A DNA stretch of 58,025 nt from Bacteroidales bacterium (GTDB taxonomy: Bacteria > Bacteroidota > Bacteroidia > Bacteroidales > WCHB1-69): positions 1 to 58,025 of the forward strand of contig JAEEQE010000016.1 in NCBI GenBank assembly GCA_016285145.1, read 5' to 3'. Of this stretch, positions 17,272 through 26,333 are shown piece by piece. The notes under the pieces are model-generated. The model searched no databases. It had not been told where the DNA came from and worked only from the letters and a program-made list of their open reading frames with translations. Position numbers and translations under genes: made by a program. The stretch's first letter is position 1. Each line of letters opens with the position of its first letter.

Positions 17272-20097
17272 ATGAAAAAACTGTTTTTTGCAATTGTCAC
17301 GTTCTTCACCTTCATTGGCATGACCTGGGGGCAGGAACTTGATTTGAACAAAGCTATTCCGGCGGACGTGAAAGTCACCATCGGCAAGTTGGACAATGGA
17401 ATGACCTACTACATCCGTCGCAACACGTATCCCAAAAACCGCGTGGAGTTTCGTCTCGCGGTGAATGCCGGCTCCAACCAGGAGAACGACAACCAGCAGG
17501 GTCTGGCCCACTTCACCGAGCACATGGCCTTCAACGGCATTGAAGGATTCCCGAGCAACAGCGTGGTCGATCATCTGCGCAGCAAGGGCGTGGTGTTCGG
17601 CGCTGACCTCAACGCCTACACCAGCTTCGACGAGACCGTCTATATGATTCCCATGCCGACGGACGATCCCGGCAATATTGACCTTGGCCTCAAGATTCTG
17701 AGAGGTTGGGCCGCCGGACTGCTTTACGACAACAAGGAAATTGACGAGGAACGCGGTGTCATCATCGAAGAATACCGTCTCGGCCTCGGTGCCGACGACC
17801 GTATGCGCAAGGAGTACTGGCCTGTCCTCATGAAGGATTCCCGCTACGCCGACCGTATGCCCATCGGCAAATTGGACATCCTCCAAACTTTCGACTATCA
17901 GGTTATCAAAGATTTCTACAAAGACTGGTATCGGCCTGATTTGCAAGCTGTTATCGTAGTCGGTGACATTGACGTGAAAGAGGTGGAAGCCAAAATCAAG
18001 ACGATGTTCGGTAACATCCCCGCCAAGCAGAATCCCCGCAAGAAAGAAATTTACGGCATCGGTGCCAACAAGGAACCTCTCGTAGCCGTCTGTACCGACA
18101 AAGAAGCCACCGGCAACTCGGTGATGGTCATCCGCAAACATCAGCACACCCCGATGAAAACCATCGGCGACTTCCGCCAGCAACTCTGCATTGACCTCTA
18201 CAACACCATGTTCGACGCCCGTTTTGAGGAGATGACCCAAGATGCCAAATGCCCGTTCTTAAGTGCCGGTGCCGGATACGGCGACTTCATCGGCAACACC
18301 GATGCGTATGCTTTGCAGACCACGGCCAAGGAAAACCACATCCCCGATGCGTTGCGCGTGCTTTTGCGTGAGGACTACCGCGTGCTGAAATACGGATTCC
18401 TGCAAACCGAACTTGACCGCGCCAAAGAAGAACTGTTAGAACAATACGATAAAGCCGAGAAAGAGGCTGACAAGACCGAATCGGCCCGTTTCGCCTCCCA
18501 ATACATCAACAATTTCCTTCGCCAGGATCCTATCCCGGGTGCCAAACGCGAGAACAACTACGCCAAAAAACTGATTGCAGGCATCACGCTGGATGAAATC
18601 AATGCTTTGGCCAAGAATTGGGTGACGGAAGACAACATGGTGGCCATCGTCACCGCCCCCGAAAAGGAAGGCGTGACCGTCCCCACCAAAGAAGTAATCC
18701 TTTCCATCTTGAAAGACAAATCGTTAGCCAATGTTGAACCTTACGTTGACACTTATAAAGATCAGGAAATCCTTGAAAAAGAAACTCTTCACCCTGGCAA
18801 AATCACCAACGTGGAGAAAATCGATGCTGTGGGTGCCGAAAAGTGGACCCTCTCCAACGGCATCACCGTCTATCTGAAGAAAACAGACTATAAAAACGAT
18901 GAAATCCTGTTCAGTGCCAGCAGCAAAGGTGGTAAATCGCTTTATCCTGTAAAAGACCTTGCTTCCGCCGATTTCGCCGCCGAGATTATCGACCGCGGCG
19001 GTATTGCCGGAATGGACTACAACTCCTTGATGAAAAAGATGAAAGGTAAAAATGTGGGTGTGTCCCCGAATATAAACCTGTTGTCAGAAGGTTTCGACGG
19101 TTCTTCTTCCCCGAAAGACCTGGAGTTCTTCTTCCAATACCTTAACGCTTTCTTCACCAACCCGCGCATCGACCCCAACGCTTACGATCTGGTGATGCAG
19201 GAGACAAAAGAAGGCCTCAAGATGATTCAGGTTCAGCCAATGTACAAATATTTGGGCAAATTCATTGATGCAGCCTACAATCATGATCCCTACATGAGAC
19301 AAATGTTATCATTCGACGATGAGTATTTGAGCCAAGTCAACTTCGACCGTGCCGTGCAGATTTACAAAGAACGCTTCACCAACCCAGCCGATTTCACTTT
19401 CTACTTCGTGGGCAATTACGATGAGACAAAAATGAAAGAATTTGTGGAACTCTACCTCGGTTCCTTGAAAACCGACCTCAAGAATAAAGAGAACTACAAT
19501 CTCAGCGTGTTGAAACCGCGTCCTGACAAAGCTTCCACACAGACGGTTTATGCCGGCTCCGAAGAGCAGGGCTATATGGGCATGTACATCACCAACCCCA
19601 TAGACTGGAACTACCGCAACAGTATCATCGCCGATATGATTGGCGAGGCTCTGGACATTCAATTCGTGCGCATTGTGCGTGAGAAAATGGGCGATGTGTA
19701 TTCCCCGATGGTGCAGATGGGTGCCAGCAAACTGCCTCATCCTGAAATGACTCTGATGATTCTCCTGGGCTGCGACCCCGTGAAGACCGACAAACTGGCC
19801 GATGCCAGCCTGAAAATCCTCAACGACTTCAAGGTCAAAGGTCCGGACAAGAAAACCATGGAGCTGGTGAAGAAGCAGATGATCAGCACCCGCGCCAAGA
19901 ACATCCAGACCAACAGATTCTGGCTGAGCTACATCAGCGGCAAAGTCAACCAAAACGAACCGCTGATCAACCCGTCCGAATATGACAACATCGTCAACAC
20001 CGTCACCAAGAAGGAGATGGTCGAGTTCATGAAGAAATATTTCAAGCCGGAGATTTACACCCGCGCCGACATGCACCCGACCACGATGCAGAAATAA
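17272..20097 (+). CDS. M16-family zinc metallopeptidase, secreted, two-repeat form
   Basis: The 941-residue protein has a signal peptide (MKKLFFAIVTFFTFIGMTWG) and an inverted zinc motif HFTEH (His80, Glu83, His84) with the distal Glu in DEERGVIIEEYR. The family is built from repeated M16 domains; the C-terminal half lacks HxxEH and is probably the inactive partner that forms the substrate chamber. It likely degrades peptides in the periplasm or outside the cell. It lies 24 bases after gldG and may be in the same transcript. It is twice the size of the second M16 gene at 50788-52038, which has one domain pair and no signal peptide. Confidence 0.9.
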   Translation: MKKLFFAIVTFFTFIGMTWGQELDLNKAIPADVKVTIGKLDNGMTYYIRRNTYPKNRVEFRLAVNAGSNQENDNQQGLAHFTEHMAFNGIEGFPSNSVVDHLRSKGVVFGADLNAYTSFDETVYMIPMPTDDPGNIDLGLKILRGWAAGLLYDNKEIDEERGVIIEEYRLGLGADDRMRKEYWPVLMKDSRYADRMPIGKLDILQTFDYQVIKDFYKDWYRPDLQAVIVVGDIDVKEVEAKIKTMFGNIPAKQNPRKKEIYGIGANKEPLVAVCTDKEATGNSVMVIRKHQHTPMKTIGDFRQQLCIDLYNTMFDARFEEMTQDAKCPFLSAGAGYGDFIGNTDAYALQTTAKENHIPDALRVLLREDYRVLKYGFLQTELDRAKEELLEQYDKAEKEADKTESARFASQYINNFLRQDPIPGAKRENNYAKKLIAGITLDEINALAKNWVTEDNMVAIVTAPEKEGVTVPTKEVILSILKDKSLANVEPYVDTYKDQEILEKETLHPGKITNVEKIDAVGAEKWTLSNGITVYLKKTDYKNDEILFSASSKGGKSLYPVKDLASADFAAEIIDRGGIAGMDYNSLMKKMKGKNVGVSPNINLLSEGFDGSSSPKDLEFFFQYLNAFFTNPRIDPNAYDLVMQETKEGLKMIQVQPMYKYLGKFIDAAYNHDPYMRQMLSFDDEYLSQVNFDRAVQIYKERFTNPADFTFYFVGNYDETKMKEFVELYLGSLKTDLKNKENYNLSVLKPRPDKASTQTVYAGSEEQGYMGMYITNPIDWNYRNSIIADMIGEALDIQFVRIVREKMGDVYSPMVQMGASKLPHPEMTLMILLGCDPVKTDKLADASLKILNDFKVKGPDKKTMELVKKQMISTRAKNIQTNRFWLSYISGKVNQNEPLINPSEYDNIVNTVTKKEMVEFMKKYFKPEIYTRADMHPTTMQK

Positions 20098-20136
20098 CAA
20101 AATAACAAAACGTGGATAAATAACCCTTTATCGAAT

Positions 20137-20168
20137 ATTGTAGAGACGCAGACTTGCGTCTCTACAAT
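20137..20168. repeat. Perfect palindromic repeat, TAGAGACG family, member 1
   Basis: ATTGTAGAGACGCA and TGCGTCTCTACAAT form 14-bp perfect arms around a GACT loop in the gap between the M16 peptidase gene and ahcY. It has no T tract, so it is not a clear terminator. Related elements are at 22579-22602 and 39570-39594. Confidence 0.85.
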
Positions 20169-20208
20169 TATAAAACACAATCAAATAGTTAACGAACCAT
20201 ACACAGAA

Positions 20209-21618
20209 ATGACTGATTACGAATTGAAGTACAAAATTGCCGATATGGCGTTGGCCGAATGGGGCCGCAAAGACATTGAAGTATCACAAAAAGAGATGCC
20301 GGGTCTGTTGGCTCTGCGCGAAAAATATGGCGACAGCAAGCCGCTGAAGGGTGTGCGCATCATGGGTTCCCTGCACATGACCATCCAGACCGCCGTGCTG
20401 ATTGAGACGCTGGTACATTTGGGCGCGGAGGTGCGCTGGTGCAGCTGCAACATCTTCTCCACGCAGGACCACGCCGCTGCGGCCATCGCGGCCACGGGCG
20501 TGAACGTGTTCGCCTGGAAGGGCGAATCTTTAGAGGATTATTGGTGGTGTACCAATCAGGCTCTCTCCTTCCCCGGCGGCAAAGGCCCGCAACTCATCGT
20601 GGATGACGGCGGCGACGCCACCCTGCTCATCCACCTGGGCTACAAGGCGGAAGAAGACCCCACCGTTTTGGACAAAGAACCCTCTTCCCACGAGGAGGCT
20701 GTCATCTTCCAGACTTTGAAGGAGATACTGAAAGAAGACCCGCACAAATGGCACAATATGGTGAAAGAGATCAAGGGAGTGTCGGAGGAGACAACCACGG
20801 GCGTGCACCGTCTGTACCAGATGATGGAGCGCGGCGAGCTGCTCTTCCCGGCCATCAACGTGAATGACTCCGTCACCAAGTCCAAGTTCGACAACAAGTA
20901 CGGCTGTCGCGAGTCGTTGGCCGACGGCATCAAGCGCGCCACCGACGTGATGGTGGCCGGCAAGGTGGTGGTGGTGTGCGGCTATGGCGACGTGGGCAAG
21001 GGCTGCGCCCAGTCCATGAAGTCCTACGGCGCACGCGTCATCGTGACGGAAGTCGATCCCATCTGCGCACTGCAGGCCGCCATGGAGGGCTTTGAGGTGA
21101 AAACCGTGGAAGATGCCCTCGAAGAAGGCAACATCTATGTCACTTGCACCGGCAACTGCGACGTCATCACCGTCGATCACCTCAACAAGATGAAAGACCA
21201 GGCTATCGTGTGCAACATCGGCCATTTCGACAATGAAATCCAGGTGGGTGCGTTCGAGGCCCAGCCCAACATCAAGAAACGCAACATCAAGCCGCAGGTG
21301 GATGAGTACATCTTCCCCGACGGACACTCCATCTTCATCCTGGCGGAAGGCCGCTTGGTGAACTTGGGTTGCGCCACGGGACATCCCTCCTTCGTGATGA
21401 GCAACTCCTTCACCAACCAGACAATGGCTCAACTCGACCTCTGGCAAAACGACTACAAAGTCGGTGTCTATAACCTGCCCAAGCACTTGGACGAGGAGGT
21501 GGCACGTCTGCATCTGAGCAAGATCGGCGTGAAACTGACGACACTCACCCAGAAGCAGGCCGACTATATCGGCGTGAAGGTGGAAGGACCGTTCAAGACG
21601 GATTCGTACCGTTACTAA
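20209..21618 (+). CDS. ahcY: Adenosylhomocysteinase (S-adenosyl-L-homocysteine hydrolase)
   Basis: The 469-residue enzyme shows the family motifs in order: [39 protein letters not shown], the NAD-binding [16 protein letters not shown], and a C-terminal [10 protein letters not shown]. It splits S-adenosylhomocysteine into adenosine and homocysteine in the cytoplasm, relieving inhibition of methyltransferases. The gene stands alone: a palindromic repeat lies upstream and a strong terminator downstream. No TAnnTTTG box or SAH-riboswitch-like structure was recognised in the 111-base upstream gap. Confidence 0.97.
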   Translation: MTDYELKYKIADMALAEWGRKDIEVSQKEMPGLLALREKYGDSKPLKGVRIMGSLHMTIQTAVLIETLVHLGAEVRWCSCNIFSTQDHAAAAIAATGVNVFAWKGESLEDYWWCTNQALSFPGGKGPQLIVDDGGDATLLIHLGYKAEEDPTVLDKEPSSHEEAVIFQTLKEILKEDPHKWHNMVKEIKGVSEETTTGVHRLYQMMERGELLFPAINVNDSVTKSKFDNKYGCRESLADGIKRATDVMVAGKVVVVCGYGDVGKGCAQSMKSYGARVIVTEVDPICALQAAMEGFEVKTVEDALEEGNIYVTCTGNCDVITVDHLNKMKDQAIVCNIGHFDNEIQVGAFEAQPNIKKRNIKPQVDEYIFPDGHSIFILAEGRLVNLGCATGHPSFVMSNSFTNQTMAQLDLWQNDYKVGVYNLPKHLDEEVARLHLSKIGVKLTTLTQKQADYIGVKVEGPFKTDSYRY

Positions 21619-21653
21619 TGGGTGAATCACAAAAGAAAATCAATAGCAAAAGG

Positions 21654-21684
21654 AGAGAGGACTGATGACGGTCCTCTCTTTTTT
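21654..21684 (+). terminator. Terminator of ahcY
   Basis: AGAGAGGAC and GTCCTCTCT pair around TGATGACG and are followed by a run of T. It separates ahcY from the sugar locus. Confidence 0.85.
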
Positions 21685-21724
21685 ATTTGGAAACAGCGAC
21701 AAAGTGTAAATGCCATTTTTTTTG

Positions 21725-21732
21725 TATCTTTG
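21725..21732 (+). promoter_or_regulatory. -7 promoter box of rfbF
   Basis: TATCTTTG lies 29 bases before the chosen rfbF ATG. It falls inside an upstream in-frame extension, which rules out the earlier ATG at 21687. Confidence 0.6.
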
Positions 21733-21761
21733 CACATTCAATAATTAGAGCATTTTTTATT

Positions 21762-22538
21762 ATGAAAGTCGTTATTTTGGCCGGAGGTTACGGAACCCGT
21801 ATCAGTGAAGAAAGCCATCTGAAACCCAAACCGATGATTGAAATCGGTGACAAACCCATTTTGTGGCATATCATGAAAATCTATTCCCATTATGGGTACA
21901 ACGACTTCATCATCTGCTGCGGATACAAACATTATATCATAAAGGAGTGGTTTGCTGACTATTATCTTCACAACAGCGACATATCCTTTGATTTCACCAA
22001 CGACAATAAAATGACAGTGCTCAACACCTCCGCTGTGGAGCCTTGGAAGGTAACTCTGATAGACACCGGGCTCAACACCATGACCGGCGGGCGTGTGAAA
22101 CGCATTCAGAAATATGTCGGCGATGAGCCTTTTATGCTCACATACGGTGACGGTGTGGCTGACATCAACATCGCAGAACTGGTGAAATTCCACCAAAGCC
22201 ATGGCAAGATTGCCACCATCACGACCGTGAACGTGGGTCAGCGTTTCGGTATCATTGAAATGGACGACACCGACACCATCAAGGCCTTCCGCGAAAAATC
22301 CGACTCCGACGGCAGCGTTATCAATGGCGGATTCATGGTCTTTCAACCTGAAATATTCAATTATATTGACGACGACACCACTGTTTTTGAGAGAAAACCC
22401 CTTGAATCCATGGCCAAATTAGGAGAATTGAAGGCATACAAGCACGATGGTTTCTGGCAATGCATGGACACCCAACGCGACAAGATGAATCTGGAGGGAC
22501 TATGGGCATCGGGCAAGGCACCGTGGAAAGTATGGTAA
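21762..22538 (+). CDS. rfbF: Glucose-1-phosphate cytidylyltransferase
   Basis: The 258-residue protein starts MKVVILAGGYGTRISEE, the nucleotidyltransferase signature, and contains KPMIEIGDKPILWHIMK, YGDGVADIN and FWQCMDTQRDK, all typical of RfbF/DdhA. It makes CDP-glucose from glucose 1-phosphate and CTP, the first step to 3,6-dideoxyhexoses. The start is fixed by the promoter box upstream and by the conserved N-terminus. rfbG follows after 80 bases that contain a palindromic repeat. Confidence 0.95.
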   Translation: MKVVILAGGYGTRISEESHLKPKPMIEIGDKPILWHIMKIYSHYGYNDFIICCGYKHYIIKEWFADYYLHNSDISFDFTNDNKMTVLNTSAVEPWKVTLIDTGLNTMTGGRVKRIQKYVGDEPFMLTYGDGVADINIAELVKFHQSHGKIATITTVNVGQRFGIIEMDDTDTIKAFREKSDSDGSVINGGFMVFQPEIFNYIDDDTTVFERKPLESMAKLGELKAYKHDGFWQCMDTQRDKMNLEGLWASGKAPWKVW

Positions 22539-22578
22539 TTAGAATTGCAAAGCGCCTATAACAACAAACATTCATTAT

Positions 22579-22602
22579 AGAGACGGTGTGCACACCGTCT
22601 CT
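22579..22602. repeat. Perfect palindrome, TAGAGACG family, member 2
   Basis: AGAGACGGTGTG is followed directly by its reverse complement CACACCGTCTCT between rfbF and rfbG. The outer AGAGACG/CGTCTCT is shared with the repeat at 20137. Confidence 0.85.
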
Positions 22603-22618
22603 TATAACAAAAAAGAAC

Positions 22619-23689
22619 ATGCAGACATTCAAAGGCAAGAAGGTTTTTCTCACAGGCCACACCGGTTTCAAAGGTGCGTGGTTAACCTTGATGTTGCATC
22701 AGATGGGTGCAGAGGTGACGGGCTATTCGTTGGCACCGAACACCAACCCCAGCCTTTTCGAGGTTATTCAAGGTGAGGAAATGTGCCTTTCCGTCATCGG
22801 CGACCTCCGCGACACCCAGTTGCTGCATAAAACGATGACTGAGTGCCAGCCCGACGTGGTGTTCCACCTTGCCGCTCAACCGATTGTGAGAACCTCCTAC
22901 CAGATTCCCGCCGAGACCTTCGAGATCAACGCCATCGGCACCGCCAATGTGCTCGACGGCATACGGATGTTAAAGAAACCTTGCGTGGGCGTGATGATCA
23001 CCACCGACAAGGTCTATCAGAACAACGAAACGGGACAGGCCTACAAGGAGGACGACCGCTTCGGCGGCTACGACCCCTACAGCGCCAGCAAGGCGTGCGC
23101 CGAGTTGGTCATCGACTCGTATCGTAAATCGTTCTTTAATCCTGATGATTACGAACAGCATCACAAGACCATCGCTTCGGCCCGCGCCGGCAACGTTATC
23201 GGCGGGGGCGACTGGGCCGCCGACCGGCTGGTGCCCGACATCGTGCGGGCTTTGTCCAAAGGCGAGGCCATACAGATTCGAAACCCCAAAGCCGTGCGCC
23301 CGTGGCAACATGTGCTGGAACCGCTTTCCGGCTACATCCTGCTGGCGCAAAAGCTGATGGAAGATCCCGTCAAATACGCCGAGGGATTCAACTTCGGTCC
23401 GAACCCTGCCGACACGCTGACGGTGGAGGAGATGACGCAGATGGCCACGGAGATATGGGGCGGCGGCACATTTGTTTTCCCCCAGCTCACCAACCAACCG
23501 CACGAGGCGGGTCTGCTCTCGTTGGACATCACCAAAGCCGGCAAAGTGCTGGGCTGGAGACCACGCCTCAATGCACGACAGGCTCTGGAGATGACATTGG
23601 AGTGGTATAAAATGTTCTATCAGAAAGGAACTTCATCCATAGTGGAACTGATGAAGGAGCAGATAAACAGAAATTTTGTCATTTTATGA
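22619..23689 (+). CDS. rfbG: CDP-glucose 4,6-dehydratase
   Basis: From the chosen ATG the protein has 356 residues. VFLTGHTGFKGAWLTLML is the NAD-binding start typical of RfbG/DdhB, and GGYDPYSASKACAELVI carries the catalytic YxxxK. It converts CDP-glucose to CDP-4-keto-6-deoxyglucose. An in-frame extension of 11 codons upstream is unlikely because it reads through the palindrome-flanked leader and lacks homology. The next sugar gene in the pathway, rfbH, is displaced by an inserted ATPase gene. Confidence 0.95.
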   Translation: MQTFKGKKVFLTGHTGFKGAWLTLMLHQMGAEVTGYSLAPNTNPSLFEVIQGEEMCLSVIGDLRDTQLLHKTMTECQPDVVFHLAAQPIVRTSYQIPAETFEINAIGTANVLDGIRMLKKPCVGVMITTDKVYQNNETGQAYKEDDRFGGYDPYSASKACAELVIDSYRKSFFNPDDYEQHHKTIASARAGNVIGGGDWAADRLVPDIVRALSKGEAIQIRNPKAVRPWQHVLEPLSGYILLAQKLMEDPVKYAEGFNFGPNPADTLTVEEMTQMATEIWGGGTFVFPQLTNQPHEAGLLSLDITKAGKVLGWRPRLNARQALEMTLEWYKMFYQKGTSSIVELMKEQINRNFVIL

Positions 23690-23707
23690 TTTCCATAAAA
23701 TGGAAAT
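23689..23707. repeat. Palindrome in front of the first ATPase gene
   Basis: ATTTCCAT and ATGGAAAT are separated by AAA. It overlaps the end of rfbG by one base. The direct repeat GAAATTTTGT is also present at 23670 and 23703, 33 bases apart, the second copy running into the -7 box. It may be an operator. Confidence 0.5.
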
Positions 23708-23711
23708 TTTG

Positions 23712-23719
23712 TATTTTTG
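23712..23719 (+). promoter_or_regulatory. -7 promoter box of the first ATPase gene
   Basis: TATTTTTG lies 20 bases before the ATG of the ATPase gene and directly after a small palindrome. Confidence 0.6.
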
Positions 23720-23738
23720 CAAAATCAGATTTTGAAAA

Positions 23739-24887
23739 ATGGCAACAAATAGGAACAGGGCAATATTCGACAATCCCTTTGTCACGACAGGATATGTGGG
23801 AGCTGCTTATTTCTGTGACAGAGAAAAGGAGACGGAAGACATTGTACGATTGCTGACTAATGGTAACAATGTGGCTCTGATATCTCCCCGTAGATATGGG
23901 AAAACTGACTTGCTCCGGCATTGTTTTGCACAAAAAGAGATTGCAGAACGGTACTATACCTTTATAGTTGACATATATTCAACCAAATCGGTCTCAGAAA
24001 TGGTTGGTAAGCTGGGAAGTGTTATTTTGGAAACGCTCAAGCCTCACGGGAAAAAAATATGGGGGAAATTTCTAAAAATGCTCGCTTCAGTCAGGTCTGA
24101 AATCAGTTTCGACATTAATGGATTGCCTTCATGGACTATGAGTGTGGGTGATATAGAGGCTCCCGACACCACCCTGGGAGAAATATTCGCCTACTTGCAA
24201 AACGCAGATAAGCCCTGTATCGTAGCTATTGACGAGTTCCAGCAAATCACAAAATATGCCGACACGAACATCGAAGCTGCATTGCGGACGTATATTCAAT
24301 ATTGCAGCAATGCCAAATTTGTATTTTCCGGTTCACGTCAGCATTTGATGGGATCGATGTTCCTCTCTCCAGCACGTCCTTTTTATCAGAGCGTGACCAT
24401 CTATGGATTGAACCGACTACCCTTGGACAAGTACACGTCTTTTTGCCAATATCATTTTCAAGATTATGGCAAACAAGTGGAAAATGAGGTCGTAGAACAA
24501 TTATACAATCAATTTGAGGGTGTTACATACTACATCCAACGTGCCATGAACGAACTTTTCTTTCGAACCCCCATCAGTGGTGTATGTAAAACAAGAGATA
24601 TTGACAGTGCAATACAAGCGATTATAGACATCTCATCCCCGATATATGAGGATTTACTCTATCAATTACCGGAAAAGCAAAGCCGAGTGTTGGTGGCAAT
24701 TGGGAAAGAGCAAAAAGCTGTCAATATTACATCCGGAAAATTTGTGAAAAAACACGGGTTGCTTTCCCCGAATTCCGTTAAAGCAGCGGTCCCGGCTCTA
24801 ATAGACAAGGGTTTGCTCACTATGGACAAAGGGGTATATCAAGTTTACGACAAATTTTTCAACCTTTGGTTAGAACAACATATATGA
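23739..24887 (+). CDS. AAA-family ATPase of the archaeal-ATPase (ATPase_2) type with C-terminal winged helix
   Basis: The 382-residue protein begins with FDNPFVTTGYVGAAYFCDRE, then a Walker A variant SPRRYGKTDLLRH (about residues 49-60), Walker B CIVAIDEFQQIT and a sensor-like VFSGSRQHLMGS. The C-terminal 80 residues (KFVKKHGLLSPNSVKAAVPALIDKGLL) look like a winged helix. Family members occur in many copies in Bacteroidetes and archaea; their job is unknown. It interrupts the rfbG-rfbH order, has its own promoter and palindrome, appears richer in A+T than its neighbours, and is followed by a sequence shared with the second ATPase gene at 32802. These points suggest a mobile cassette. A sugar role is unlikely. 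Confidence 0.82.
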   Translation: MATNRNRAIFDNPFVTTGYVGAAYFCDREKETEDIVRLLTNGNNVALISPRRYGKTDLLRHCFAQKEIAERYYTFIVDIYSTKSVSEMVGKLGSVILETLKPHGKKIWGKFLKMLASVRSEISFDINGLPSWTMSVGDIEAPDTTLGEIFAYLQNADKPCIVAIDEFQQITKYADTNIEAALRTYIQYCSNAKFVFSGSRQHLMGSMFLSPARPFYQSVTIYGLNRLPLDKYTSFCQYHFQDYGKQVENEVVEQLYNQFEGVTYYIQRAMNELFFRTPISGVCKTRDIDSAIQAIIDISSPIYEDLLYQLPEKQSRVLVAIGKEQKAVNITSGKFVKKHGLLSPNSVKAAVPALIDKGLLTMDKGVYQVYDKFFNLWLEQHI

Positions 24888-24892
24888 TTGCC

Positions 24893-24936
24893 ATTACGAA
24901 AAAAGTCGTCACGAAAAAACGCATAATAAAGAATAG
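24893..24936. repeat. 3' flanking element shared by the two ATPase genes, copy 1
   Basis: Starts ATTACGAAAAAAGTC six bases after the ATPase stop and ends near GCATAATAAAGA. A closely similar stretch lies after the ATPase gene at 32802. Confidence 0.7.
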
Positions 24937-24989
24937 CACAAAAGAATCATGACCAAACGGGAAGAGACACTGCAATAACGAAAATATAT

Positions 24990-24997
24990 TACATTTG
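24990..24997 (+). promoter_or_regulatory. -7 promoter box of rfbH
   Basis: TACATTTG lies 18 bases before the rfbH ATG. It would restart transcription of the sugar operon downstream of the ATPase insertion. Confidence 0.5.
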
Positions 24998-25015
24998 AAT
25001 AACCAATAACATATT

Positions 25016-26329
25016 ATGTTGAACCATAAAGAATTACGCAAACAGATCACGGCATTGACCGCCGAATACTACAAAGCCCGCTTTGAAGAGAAAGAGTTCG
25101 TGCCCGGCAAGACCAAAGTGAACTATGCCGGTCGTGTGTTTGACGAGGAGGAATTGCAGAATGCGGTGAACGCATCTCTGGATTTCTGGCTGACAGAAGG
25201 AAGATTCTCCGAAGAGTTCTCCAGCAAGATTTCAGAGTTTTTGGGGGTGGAGAATGTGCTGCTCACCAATTCCGGCTCTTCCGCCAACCTGTTGGCGTTC
25301 ACAGCCCTGACTTCTGAAAAACTTGGTGACAAAAGGCTGAAGCCTGGTGACGAAGTGATCTCCGTGGCCGCCGGATTCCCCGCCACCGTGACACCTATCA
25401 TCCAAAACGGACTTGTACCTGTCTTCGTGGATCTTAGCATTCCGACCTATAATATTGATGTCGAAATGTTGAAGAAAGCCATCACCCCAAAAGTGAAGTG
25501 CATCTTCCTGGCACACACCCTCGGCAACCCGTTTGACATTGATGCCATCATGGAGATAGCCAAAGAGCACGATCTGTGGGTGGTGGAAGACAACTGCGAC
25601 GCTTTCGGTTCCGAATACAAGGGCCGAAAGACCGGCACATTCGGTCACATTTCCACCATATCGTTTTATCCCGCCCACCATATCACCACCGGCGAGGGCG
25701 GAGCCATCTGCACCAACGACCCGCAGCTGGCGAGAATCGTGCGTGCGTTCCGCGACTGGGGACGTGACTGTTACTGCGCCGGCGGCGACAACAACACCTG
25801 CGGCAAGCGCTTTTCCCAGCAGTTTGGCACGTTGCCCTTTGGCTTTGACCACAAGTATGTCTATTCGGAAATCGGCTACAACTTGAAGATGACCGACATA
25901 CAAGCTGCTATCGGAGCCGCCCAAATGGACAAGCTGCCCGACTTTTGCGAGAGTCGCAAGGCACATTTTCAAGAGTGGAAGCGTATCTTCGGCAAGTATT
26001 CGCAGTATTTCATCACCCCTGAACCCACCGAGGGAGCCGACCCCGCATGGTTCGCGTTTATCGTAACGTTGAAGGAAAACTGCCCGTTCAAACGCGATGA
26101 TTTGACCAAGTATCTGAACGATAACCTGATAGAAACCCGCAATTTCTTCGCCGGCAATATGACCAAGCAGCCTGCCTTCATCGGCAAAAACTGGCGTATT
26201 GCCGACCATCTGAACCGTACAGACTATATCATGAACAACACTTTCTTCTTGGGCACCTATCCCGGCCTTACCGATGAAATGTTCAAGTACGCAGAAGAGA
26301 AATTGGATGAATTCGTGAAACAATATTAA
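25016..26329 (+). CDS. rfbH: CDP-4-keto-6-deoxyglucose 3-dehydrase (E1, RfbH/DdhC)
   Basis: The 437-residue protein has the aminotransferase-like fold with LLTNSGSSANLLAFTAL and SFYPAHHITTGEGG. In the latter, His221 stands where aminotransferases have the PLP lysine, the hallmark of this dehydrase. The RDCYCAGGDNNTCGKRF segment carries the cysteines of its [2Fe-2S] cluster. It removes the 3-hydroxyl of CDP-4-keto-6-deoxyglucose using PMP, with electrons from the reductase encoded four bases downstream. The product, CDP-4-keto-3,6-dideoxyglucose, is the branch point for abequose, paratose, tyvelose, ascarylose and yersiniose. Confidence 0.96.
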   Translation: MLNHKELRKQITALTAEYYKARFEEKEFVPGKTKVNYAGRVFDEEELQNAVNASLDFWLTEGRFSEEFSSKISEFLGVENVLLTNSGSSANLLAFTALTSEKLGDKRLKPGDEVISVAAGFPATVTPIIQNGLVPVFVDLSIPTYNIDVEMLKKAITPKVKCIFLAHTLGNPFDIDAIMEIAKEHDLWVVEDNCDAFGSEYKGRKTGTFGHISTISFYPAHHITTGEGGAICTNDPQLARIVRAFRDWGRDCYCAGGDNNTCGKRFSQQFGTLPFGFDHKYVYSEIGYNLKMTDIQAAIGAAQMDKLPDFCESRKAHFQEWKRIFGKYSQYFITPEPTEGADPAWFAFIVTLKENCPFKRDDLTKYLNDNLIETRNFFAGNMTKQPAFIGKNWRIADHLNRTDYIMNNTFFLGTYPGLTDEMFKYAEEKLDEFVKQY

Positions 26330-26333
26330 CATT

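Noticed and set aside
20098-20208. Riboswitch (SAH type) upstream of ahcY
   Set aside because: The only structure seen is the simple palindromic repeat; no SAH-binding core was recognised.
20530-21630. 366-residue open frame on the minus strand
   Set aside because: It is the antisense of ahcY, rich in His, with no signal or motif.
24859-25050. Small minus-strand frame with an FFVTTFFVM peptide, similar to one at 33967-34251
   Set aside because: The similarity comes from the shared 3' element of the ATPase genes; neither frame has a promoter or a plausible signal, so the DNA repeat is reported instead.
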